A stretch of DNA of 64,000 bases from Consotaella aegiceratis (GTDB taxonomy: Bacteria; Pseudomonadota; Alphaproteobacteria; Rhizobiales; Rhizobiaceae). The notes below the pieces were generated by a model. It made no database searches. It was not told the DNA's origin and was given only the letters and a program-made list of their open reading frames with translations. Positions 1 to 6,003 of this stretch are shown here, in pieces. The stretch covers positions 1 through 64,000 of the forward strand of contig NZ_JAZHFT010000015.1 of the NCBI RefSeq assembly GCF_036541425.1, given 5' to 3'. A program made the position numbers and the translations under genes. Each line of letters begins with the position of its first letter. Within the stretch, counting starts at the first letter, position 1.

Positions 1-24
1 ATAGATGGTTATCGTCCACTATGA

Positions 25-70
25 CCTCCGCTCTTGCCCACTTCGTGGCTCAAGCACGGAGGTTTCTTTT
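25..70 (+). terminator. Rho-independent terminator of a gene to the left
   Basis: The outer stem CCTCCG/CGGAGG encloses CTTG/CAAG and CCA/TGG helices around a CTTCG loop, and is followed by TTTCTTTT. It would end a rightward transcript that begins before the window. Confidence 0.6.
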
Positions 71-93
71 ATACGGTGTCGAACCCATCTGCT

Positions 94-119
94 CCTCCAC
101 CAGAGGTGGAGGTTTTTTT
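94..119 (+). terminator. Second tandem rho-independent terminator
   Basis: A perfect 7-bp stem CCTCCAC/GTGGAGG with a five-base loop is followed directly by seven T. It lies about 30 nt after the first hairpin and faces the same way, so the upstream off-window transcript has two terminators in tandem. Confidence 0.8.
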
Positions 120-124
120 CGATG

Positions 125-153
125 AAAAAAAAGGCCGGCATGGTTAGCCGGCC
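125..153 (-). terminator. Rho-independent terminator of tig
   Basis: On the minus strand a 7-bp stem GGCCGGC/GCCGGCC with a seven-base loop is followed by eight U (the A run at 125-132). It lies 35 nt past the tig stop codon and suits a monocistronic tig transcript. Confidence 0.85.
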
Positions 154-188
154 CCATTATCGTCCGCGACGCTCTGCCGCAAGTGCCG

Positions 189-1550
189 TTACGAGGCGAG
201 CGCAGTCTCGGCGTCTTCGTCCTCCTTCATCAGCTCTTCCTTGCTGACGGTCTTGTCGGTGACCGAAATCACCGTGAGAAGGTGGTCGACGACCTTCTCC
301 TCATAGATCGGCGCGCGCAGGCTGGCGATCGCCTCCGGGTTCTGGCGGAAGTAGTCGTAGATCTGCTGTTCCTGTCCGGGATAGCGGCGAACCTGGTCCA
401 TCAGGGCCCGCTGCATCTCCTCGTCGCGCACCTGGACCTCGGCCTTCTCGCCGATGGCCGAGAGCACGAGCCCGAGACGGACACGACGCGATGCCAGGCG
501 CTGATATTCCTCGCGCGCCTTCTCCTCGGTGGTGTCCTCGTCCTCGAAGGTCTTGCTCGCCTGCTCGAGTTCGCGGGTCACCTGGGTCCAGATGTTGTTG
601 AATTCGGCCTCGACCAGCTTCTCGGGCAGGTCGAAGTCGTACTGCTCGTCGAGTGCGTCCAGAAGCTGACGCTTCACCTTCTGGCGCGTCATCTGGCCGT
701 ACTGGCTCTCGATCTGCTCACGCACGACCTGGCGCAGCCGGTCGATCGACTCGATGCCCATCTGCTTGGCGAGATCGTCGTTGAGCTCCAGATCGTTGGG
801 CTTGCCGACTTCCTTGACCTTGACCTCGAAGGTGGCCGCCTTGCCGGCCAGATGCTCCGCCGGATAGTCTTCCGGGAAGGTGAGCTCGACCGTCTTGTCC
901 TCGCCGGCGGAGACGCCCTTGAGCTGGTCCTCGAAGCCGGGGATGAACTGGCCCGAGCCAAGCACCAGGTTCGAATTCTCGGCCGCCCCGCCCTCGAAGG
1001 GCTCGCCGTCGATCTTGCCGACGAAATCCATGGTGACGCGGTCGCCCTCCTCGGCCGGGCCCTCCTTCGGCTCGTAGGTGCGAGCGTTCTCGGCGATCCG
1101 CTTGACCTGCTCCTCGACTTCCTCGTCGGGGATCTCGACCACCGGCCGTTCCACCGCGATGCCGTCTGTCTCCTTCAATTCGAAGGTCGGCAGCGCTTCG
1201 TAGGACAGCGTAAAGCGGAAGTCGGACTGGCCGGAGAGCACCTTCTCGGCCTCGGCCTCGTCTTCCGTCATGCCGATCTCGGGCTGCATGGCCGAGCGCT
1301 CGTTGCGCTCCGCGATCACGGACCGGGGCGTCTCGTTCAGGATCTGGTTGACGATCTCGGCCATCATGGAGCGGCCGTACATCTTGCGCATATGCGCCAT
1401 CGGGACCTTGCCGGGCCGGAAACCCTTCAAGCGCACTTGACCCTTGGCGTCGTCCAGACGCTTCTGCAGCCGCTCCTCAAGGTCCGAAGCCGGCACGACG
1501 ATCTCGATCTCGCGCTTCAGTCCTTCGGCCTTGGTTTCCGTAACCTGCAT
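189..1550 (-). CDS. tig: Trigger factor, ribosome-associated chaperone
   Basis: Trigger factor is a cytosolic peptidyl-prolyl isomerase and chaperone that docks on ribosomal protein L23 at the exit tunnel. The 453-residue product has the full family length. The ribosome-binding signature GFRPGKVP is at residues 43-50, an FKBP-like domain (DRVTMDFVGKIDG) lies near residues 165-180, then a long helical C-terminal part and an acidic tail. I chose the ATG beginning MQVTE, the canonical N-terminus; an in-frame TTG three codons upstream is less likely. A strong terminator follows the gene. Confidence 0.97.
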   Translation of the reverse strand: MQVTETKAEGLKREIEIVVPASDLEERLQKRLDDAKGQVRLKGFRPGKVPMAHMRKMYGRSMMAEIVNQILNETPRSVIAERNERSAMQPEIGMTEDEAEAEKVLSGQSDFRFTLSYEALPTFELKETDGIAVERPVVEIPDEEVEEQVKRIAENARTYEPKEGPAEEGDRVTMDFVGKIDGEPFEGGAAENSNLVLGSGQFIPGFEDQLKGVSAGEDKTVELTFPEDYPAEHLAGKAATFEVKVKEVGKPNDLELNDDLAKQMGIESIDRLRQVVREQIESQYGQMTRQKVKRQLLDALDEQYDFDLPEKLVEAEFNNIWTQVTRELEQASKTFEDEDTTEEKAREEYQRLASRRVRLGLVLSAIGEKAEVQVRDEEMQRALMDQVRRYPGQEQQIYDYFRQNPEAIASLRAPIYEEKVVDHLLTVISVTDKTVSKEELMKEDEDAETALAS

Positions 1551-1629
1551 TGTTCCCAACCTACTTCTTTATAGTGCCTGGGTGCGTTGCCTGACCGCAT
1601 CCCGATTATGATGAAAGGAGAAGGCGACC

Positions 1630-1686
1630 TGGTGCGAACGGAGGGACTTGAACCCCACAGCTGTCGCCACAGGAACTGAGCTCCTG
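1630..1686 (-). pseudogene. Decayed 3' fragment of a tRNA-Leu
   Basis: On the minus strand this stretch keeps a 5-bp anticodon stem CAGGA/TCCTG, a short variable arm GGC-GACA-GCT, a T arm with loop TTCAAGT and the 3' end CGTTCGCACCA. It resembles the intact tRNA-Leu(UAG) 350 nt away over the same parts. No matching 5' half (GCGAACG) or D arm can be found upstream. The loop has C instead of the universal U at position 33, and one G is missing from the T stem. I read it as a degenerate partial copy, not a working tRNA. Confidence 0.6.
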
Positions 1687-2035
1687 TTCCCCCGGTTGGC
1701 GGGCCTTGTAGAGCAAGGGGTGACTCCTCGCAAGAGGTCAGGCGGGACCGCGGCGCGATCATGATGTCGGCCGCGTGACGGCGGGACCAATGATACTCAG
1801 CCCCGGCGTTTTCCCGTCCACGCGATCCACGATCGGCGACGTGCCGGAAGGTCCGACCTGGACGGACGACGAGGTGGCGGCACGACCGGCGGGTCGATCG
1901 AGCTGCTGAGGTACAAGTGGTGGTCGGCTCCCGAGGCGACCTCCGACAGGGCTTCTCGGCGGCATTATTATATGCCGCATTATATGCCGCGGTGGACGCC
2001 CGTATATTGCGAGGGCCGGTATGACCCGATCGCGC
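1687..2035. other. Non-coding stretch between tRNA fragment and tRNA-Leu
   Basis: No credible coding frame, terminator or promoter is visible. The only repeat is a short imperfect tandem around 1965-1992 (ATATGCCGC units). The sequence may be debris from duplication or insertion next to the tRNA. Confidence 0.4.
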
Positions 2036-2120
2036 TGGTGCGGGTGGAGGGACTTGAACCCCCACGGCTTACGCCACAGGAACCTAAATCCTGCGTGTCT
2101 ACCAATTTCACCACACCCGC
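2036..2120 (-). tRNA. tRNA-Leu (anticodon UAG)
   Basis: The 85-nt gene folds as a class II tRNA. The acceptor stem is GCGGGTG/CACCCGC with an encoded ACCA end. The D arm contains GGTAGAC. The anticodon arm is CAGGA-TTTAGGT-TCCTG, giving UAG, and the long variable arm is GGC-GTAA-GCC. The T arm loop is TTCAAGT. UAG reads CUN leucine codons. Confidence 0.96.
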
Positions 2121-2157
2121 ATGCGCGGCCCCGGGCCAACGCCGGGAAACGCGGCGG

Positions 2158-2187
2158 TCTATATCATCCGTCCGGCATGCCTTCAAA
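2158..2187 (-). promoter_or_regulatory. Likely promoter of tRNA-Leu
   Basis: On the minus strand TTTGAA and TATAGA are separated by 18 nt, and the second lies about 38 nt before the mature tRNA 5' end. This is a reasonable sigma-70 match with a short leader; it is judged by eye only. Confidence 0.4.
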
Positions 2188-2490
2188 GGGCATTCCTTCG
2201 AAAGCTGCGGCCTTCCGCCATACCAGTACGTCCGCGCGATTGCGGCAAATCTCTCCGAAGCTTTCAAAGCGCAACGATGCGTGACCGGCTTCGGCCATTC
2301 GCCGGTTGGCGGTCAGCGAGCGCAAGCCATTGATTCGCCTGCATCTTGAGCGCTGCGCTGCAATGCACGATCCGCAAAGCTGCCATGCGGCTTCCCGGCT
2401 ACCACGGGGGCCGGATCGGGCATAGGTTACTGCCAACAAACAAGGATGAGTGCTCAGGCATTCAATCGATTTGAACACTGGAGTGGAACA
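2188..2490. other. Non-coding region upstream of the DUF1127 gene
   Basis: About 300 nt with no supportable gene. It must hold the promoter for the DUF1127 gene and hairpin array, but I could not identify a convincing sigma-70 or RpoH motif. The only clear signal is the ribosome binding site GGAGTGG just before the DUF1127 ATG. Confidence 0.4.
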
Positions 2491-2634
2491 ATGAACCTTC
2501 TTCGTTCTTATAGCTCGTGGCGCCGCTATCGTGAGACCTGCAACGAGTTGAACCGGCTTTCGCAGCGCGATCTCGACGATCTGGGCATCGCCCGCACCGA
2601 GATCCGGTCGGTCGCACGCCGCGCCAGCCGCTAA
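2491..2634 (+). CDS. Small DUF1127 (YjiS-like) protein
   Basis: A 47-residue basic protein whose central and C-terminal part (YRETCNELNRLSQRDLDDLG at residues 13-32) is the DUF1127 signature. The ATG is preceded by GGAGTGG at good spacing. It is followed at once by an array of CCUCCUCCC-loop hairpins. In Rhodobacter sphaeroides the DUF1127 protein CcaF1 is co-transcribed with the CcsR sRNAs, binds RNA and affects their maturation. The same layout suggests, by inference, an RNA-binding partner of the hairpins here. Confidence 0.9.
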   Translation: MNLLRSYSSWRRYRETCNELNRLSQRDLDDLGIARTEIRSVARRASR

Positions 2635-2646
2635 GCGGTTACCGTT

Positions 2647-2709
2647 TCGCAAAGGCCCACCTCCTCCCGGGCCGATGCGATTGACCTGCGAACCTCCTCC
2701 CTCGCAGGT
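2647..2709 (+). ncRNA. Hairpin unit A (two hairpins)
   Basis: Hairpin 1 pairs TCGCA/TGCGA and GGCCC/GGGCC around CCTCCTCCC (loop 2660-2668). Hairpin 2 pairs ACCTGCGA/TCGCAGGT around the same loop (2693-2701). This first unit lacks the third, short-loop hairpin and so looks most like a standard two-hairpin cuckoo RNA. Confidence 0.7.
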
Positions 2710-2757
2710 CGCCTTTCAGACCCGTCGGCACCGGTCGATAGGTCTCCAAGTTGGGAA

Positions 2758-2862
2758 TTCGTAACGGCCTACCTCCTCCCGGGCCAATACGAAAACACCC
2801 GCGGATCCTCCTCCCACCGCGGGGTACCCAAAGCACCTGTCGGATCCTCCCCCGACAGGTGC
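2758..2862 (+). ncRNA. Hairpin unit B (three hairpins)
   Basis: Hairpin 3 pairs TTCGTA/TACGAA (2758-2793). Hairpin 4 pairs CCCGCGG/CCGCGGG (2798-2823). Hairpin 5 pairs GCACCTGTCGG/CCGACAGGTGC (2833-2862). Loops are CCTCCTCCC, CCTCCTCCC and CCTCCC. Confidence 0.7.
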
Positions 2863-2874
2863 CCAGTTTCAGAG

Positions 2875-2979
2875 TTCGCATGGGCCATCCTCCTCCCAGG
2901 CCCGTTGCGAAAACGCCCGTGGATCCTCCTCCCACCGCGGGCATCCAAAGCACCTGTCGGATCCTCCCCCGACAGGTGC
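2875..2979 (+). ncRNA. Hairpin unit C (three hairpins)
   Basis: Hairpin 6 pairs TTCGCA/TGCGAA plus GGGCC/GGCCC (2875-2911). Hairpin 7 pairs GCCCGTGG/CCGCGGGC (2915-2942). Hairpin 8 pairs GCACCTGTCGG/CCGACAGGTGC (2950-2979). It is nearly identical to unit D, so the two are recent duplicates. Confidence 0.7.
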
Positions 2980-2991
2980 CCAGTTTCAGAG

Positions 2992-3096
2992 TTCGCATGG
3001 GCCATCCTCCTCCCAGGCCCGTTGCGAAAATGCCCGTGGATCCTCCTCCCACCGCGGGCACCCAAAGCGCCTGTCGGATCCTCCCCCGACAGGCGC
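2992..3096 (+). ncRNA. Hairpin unit D (three hairpins)
   Basis: Hairpins 9-11 repeat unit C with very few changes. In hairpin 11 the stem became GCGCCTGTCGG/CCGACAGGCGC, a change on both arms relative to unit C that keeps the pairing. Confidence 0.7.
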
Positions 3097-3107
3097 TCAG
3101 TTCAAGC

Positions 3108-3215
3108 TTCGCCAAGGTCTTTCCTCCTCCCGGACCGAAGCGAAGCCCGGTCTGCGGATTCTCCTCCCACCGCAGACATTCAAGCAGCGCCTGCCGGTCC
3201 TCCCCCGGCAGGCGT
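3108..3215 (+). ncRNA. Hairpin unit E (three hairpins, 3' end of array)
   Basis: Hairpin 12 pairs CTTCGC/GCGAAG (3108-3145). Hairpin 13 pairs GTCTGCGG/CCGCAGAC with the variant loop TCTCCTCCC (3150-3177). Hairpin 14 pairs CGCCTGCCGG/CCGGCAGGCG (3188-3214) and is followed by TTGTCGTTT, so it may double as a weak terminator before trmFO. Confidence 0.65.
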
Positions 3216-3315
3216 TGTCGTTTCTGCAGCCCTTTCACAACCGCCTGCGGCCTTGGCTCGATTTTCCGCGCCCACCGCCCTTCTTTCCGGCGCGCGATGC
3301 GCTACAAGCGCGGGC

Positions 3316-4698
3316 ATGACAAAACCGATCCATATCATCGGCGGCGGCCTCGCCGGCAGCGAAGCGGCGTGGCAGATCGCCGAGGCCGGCGTGCCGGTGG
3401 TGCTCCACGAAATGCGGCCGCATCGCGCGACCGACGCCCACAAGAGCGATTCGCTCGCCGAACTCGTCTGCTCCAATTCCTTTCGTTCCGACGATGCTCA
3501 GTCGAACGCCGTCGGCGTGCTGCATGCCGAACTGCGGCTCGCCGGCTCGCTGGTCATGCGCTCGGCCGATGCGCACCAGGTACCGGCCGGCGGCGCATTG
3601 GCGGTCGACCGCGAAGGATTTGCCGGTGCGGTGACGGCGGCGATCGAGGCCCATCCCTTGATCGAACTGCGCCGTGAAGAGGTCGAGGGCCTGCCCCCCG
3701 AGGACTGGGGTCAAACAATCATCGCCACCGGACCGCTGACATCGGCGTCGCTGGCCGACGCCGTGCGCCAGGCGACCGGCACCGACTCGCTCGCCTTTTT
3801 CGACGCCATCGCGCCGATCGTCCATTTCGAAACCATCGATCTCGACAAGGCCTGGTTCCAGTCGCGCTACGACAAGGTCGGCCCAGGCGGCACCGGCAAG
3901 GACTACGTCAACTGCCCCCTCGACAAGGATCAATACGAACGCTTCGTCCAGGCGCTGATCGACGGCGACAAGACCGAATTCCGTGAATGGGAGGGCACGC
4001 CCTATTTCAATGGCTGCCTGCCCATCGAGGTCATGGCCGAGCGCGGTGTGGAGACGCTGCGGCACGGTCCGATGAAGCCGATGGGCCTGACCAACCAGCA
4101 CGATCCCGACGTCAAGCCCTATGCCGTGGTGCAGCTGCGCCAGGACAACGCGCTGGGGACCCTCTACAACATGGTCGGCTTCCAGACGAAGCTGAAATAC
4201 GGCGAGCAGGCACGCATCTTCAGGATGATTCCGGGCCTCGAGAACGCCGAGTTCGCGCGCCTGGGGGGGCTGCATCGCAACACCTACCTCAATTCGCCCG
4301 ACCTGCTCGACGGCACGCTGCGCCTCAAGGCCGTGCCCCGGCTGCGGTTCGCCGGCCAGATCACCGGCTGCGAAGGCTATGTCGAATCGGCGTCCGTCGG
4401 TCTGCTGGCCGGCCGTTTCGCCGCCGCCGAGGCGCGCGGCACGACGATTGCGCCGCCTCCTGCGACGACAGCCATGGGAGCGCTGCTCGCGCACATCACC
4501 GGCGGCCATCTGTCGACCGAGGAGGAAGGCGGCAAGCGTTCCTTCCAGCCGATGAACGTCAATTTCGGCCTGTTTCCGCCGGTCGAGGTGCCGCGCCCCG
4601 AGGGTCGCCGCTTCCGCGGCAAGGAGAAGGCGGTGGCCAAGAAGCAGGCTCTGGCCAACCGCGCGCTGACCGACTTCGCCGCCTGGCTCGGTACGTAG
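3316..4698 (+). CDS. trmFO: Folate-dependent tRNA (uracil-54-C5) methyltransferase TrmFO
   Basis: TrmFO makes ribothymidine-54 in the tRNA T loop using methylenetetrahydrofolate and FADH2. The 460-residue product begins MTKPIHIIGGGLAGSEAAWQ, the FAD-binding GxGxxG fold, and Cys52 in CSNSFRS aligns with the catalytic cysteine region of the family. I chose the ATG that gives this canonical N-terminus. The frame stays open upstream through the hairpin array, but that extension is repeat-derived. No strong ribosome binding site is visible; expression may depend on its own promoter after the array. Confidence 0.95.
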   Translation: MTKPIHIIGGGLAGSEAAWQIAEAGVPVVLHEMRPHRATDAHKSDSLAELVCSNSFRSDDAQSNAVGVLHAELRLAGSLVMRSADAHQVPAGGALAVDREGFAGAVTAAIEAHPLIELRREEVEGLPPEDWGQTIIATGPLTSASLADAVRQATGTDSLAFFDAIAPIVHFETIDLDKAWFQSRYDKVGPGGTGKDYVNCPLDKDQYERFVQALIDGDKTEFREWEGTPYFNGCLPIEVMAERGVETLRHGPMKPMGLTNQHDPDVKPYAVVQLRQDNALGTLYNMVGFQTKLKYGEQARIFRMIPGLENAEFARLGGLHRNTYLNSPDLLDGTLRLKAVPRLRFAGQITGCEGYVESASVGLLAGRFAAAEARGTTIAPPPATTAMGALLAHITGGHLSTEEEGGKRSFQPMNVNFGLFPPVEVPRPEGRRFRGKEKAVAKKQALANRALTDFAAWLGT

Positions 4699-4726
4699 CA
4701 GGTGTCATAAAGGCGATCGCCGCGCC

Positions 4727-5575
4727 TCAAGACCTGCGCATGGCCCGCCAATAGGTCCAGAGCCGGACGAAGGGGCCGCCCCCCGCGCTCGGCCTTGTCA
4801 GGACCGTCCCGCCATCCGCCTCGATCCGGTCGAGATAACGGCCCGTCATCAGCACCGGCAGGAAGGCCGGGCGCAGGCTCCTGGGCAGCCCTCCGAACGC
4901 GTCGATGAAGCGCCGGTGATGCTCGCGCCCGAAGGCGGCCATCGCCGCCACCGCGCGTTCGCCGGCCACGGGATCGCCGCCGAGCAGGGCCTCCGGCTGG
5001 CAGCCGGCCGCCTCCAGTATATCCGCCGGGATGAAGATCTGTCCGCGGCTGCGATGCAGCGGCAGAAGCCGCAGCACGCCCGCCGCGACCTGCGCCACGC
5101 CGCCGTGGCCGGCGGCTTCCGCAGCCTGTGGCGCAGCCTGCCGGTCGAGCACCATCGCCGCGAGCATGATCAACGACGCCGCCGTTTCTCCGGCATAGCT
5201 CTCGAAAGCATGCCGGTCCGGCATCGGATCGTCATAGAGATCGAAGATTCGGGCCTCGACGAAGCGGTCGAAGCTGTCCGGTGGCAGATGAAAGCGTCGG
5301 ATCGTGTCGATCAACGCCGCCGCCAGCGGATTGCCCTGCCCTGCCTCGCCGGCGCCATCCGGCGCACCGGCAATCGTGTCGCGCCACCATTGCAACCGGA
5401 TTTCGCCGGGCAAGGGCTGGCTGACGCGCTCGCGCACCTTCGCCGTCTCGATGTTGAAGGCGTAGAGCGCGTTGAGATGGGAGCGCCGGTCTTGCGGAGC
5501 GAACAAGGTCGACAGGAAACGGTCGGGATCCTCGTCGCGAACCAGCGTCTCGCTCGGTTGATAGTCGATGCTCAT
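4727..5575 (-). CDS. Squalene/phytoene synthase-like protein, NDUFAF6 type
   Basis: A 282-residue all-helical protein of the squalene/phytoene synthase superfamily (LNALYAFNIE, IRLQWWRD near residue 60, FDLYDDPMPD near 115). Both aspartate-rich substrate motifs are gone: the usual DDxxD region reads NIETA, and the usual RDxxxD region reads RLLPLHRSRG. It is therefore unlikely to be a prenyl synthase and looks like the family that includes mitochondrial NDUFAF6, a complex I assembly factor. It lies behind secDF and an NDUFAF3-like gene on the same strand. The start is the ATG two codons after a possible TTG. Confidence 0.8.
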   Translation of the reverse strand: MSIDYQPSETLVRDEDPDRFLSTLFAPQDRRSHLNALYAFNIETAKVRERVSQPLPGEIRLQWWRDTIAGAPDGAGEAGQGNPLAAALIDTIRRFHLPPDSFDRFVEARIFDLYDDPMPDRHAFESYAGETAASLIMLAAMVLDRQAAPQAAEAAGHGGVAQVAAGVLRLLPLHRSRGQIFIPADILEAAGCQPEALLGGDPVAGERAVAAMAAFGREHHRRFIDAFGGLPRSLRPAFLPVLMTGRYLDRIEADGGTVLTRPSAGGGPFVRLWTYWRAMRRS

Positions 5576-5606
5576 GGCCAATGGTGTCGCGATCGACGCG
5601 CGTCCG

Positions 5607-5984
5607 TCAATCGACGGCGATCAGCGCCGCGGCGACCGGGCGGTTCTCGGCCAGCATCACGTTGAAGGTCCTGACCGCCGCACCCGTCGACATCGGATCG
5701 CAGGAGATGCCCACCTGCCGCAGCCGGTCCGCCAGAGCGGCCGGCACACGCCGAAGATCGGTGCCGGTGCCGTAGATCAGAAACCGGATCTGTTCCGCTT
5801 CCTCGAAGATCTTCATCAGGCGTTCGCCGGAGAACGGGTTCTCCTGCGTCGCATCCCATCCGTAGACGCCGGATGGCAGGCACAGCAGCGACCCGCGGTG
5901 CGACATCTCCGCGAAGCGGAAACCGCCGTTGCCATAGGCATCGATCGGCGCGCGTCCCGGAAAGTGTGCTTCGCGGATCTCCAT
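5607..5984 (-). CDS. MTH938/NDUFAF3-like protein (DUF498)
   Basis: A 125-residue protein with the MTH938-like fold pattern: IDAYGNGGFRFAEMSHRGSL near residues 12-31, LLIYGTG-type core strand (FLIYGTGTDLR), and a C-terminal AENRPVAAALIAVD. NDUFAF3, its mitochondrial relative, is a complex I assembly factor. The gene begins 19 nt after the secDF stop and is followed by the NDUFAF6-like gene, so the three are probably one transcript. The link between NDUFAF3 homologues and secDF in alphaproteobacteria is known. The start is the ATG giving MEIREAHFPG. Confidence 0.85.
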   Translation of the reverse strand: MEIREAHFPGRAPIDAYGNGGFRFAEMSHRGSLLCLPSGVYGWDATQENPFSGERLMKIFEEAEQIRFLIYGTGTDLRRVPAALADRLRQVGISCDPMSTGAAVRTFNVMLAENRPVAAALIAVD

Positions 5985-6003
5985 GATCGAGCCGGCCGGC
6001 CGC

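Larger units (their letters stand above)
2647..3215 (+). ncRNA. Array of 14 CCUCC-loop hairpins (cuckoo/CcsR-like sRNAs)
   Basis: Fourteen consecutive hairpins follow the DUF1127 gene. Nine present the loop CCUCCUCCC, one the variant UCUCCUCCC and four the shorter CCUCCC, all closed by GC-rich stems of 5-11 bp. They form five units; starts at 2758, 2875 and 2992 are exactly 117 nt apart. Many stem differences between copies keep pairing or give G-U pairs (for example CACCTG/CAGGTG against CGCCTG/CAGGCG), as expected for selected RNA structure. CCUCC is the anti-Shine-Dalgarno sequence, so the loops could pair with GGAGG in mRNAs. The organisation matches the CcsR1-4 locus of Rhodobacter; the size and the third hairpin per unit differ. 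Confidence 0.85.

Noticed and set aside
1630..1740. Selenocysteine tRNA or functional tRNA reading UGA
   Set aside because: The loop could give UCA, but U33 is missing, there is no 8-bp acceptor stem or partner strand, and no sel genes are present.
2640..3220. CRISPR-like array
   Set aside because: The repeats are 117 nt with several hairpins each, there are no unique spacers between short repeats, and no cas genes are present.
2639..3238. Repetitive Gly/Arg-rich proteins read from either strand of the hairpin array
   Set aside because: The open frames follow from repeat composition; selection acts on stem pairing, no ribosome binding sites are seen and no family fits.
2905..3315. N-terminal extension of TrmFO into the array
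   Set aside because: The frame is open but the extension is repeat-derived; the canonical N-terminus starts at the ATG at 3316.
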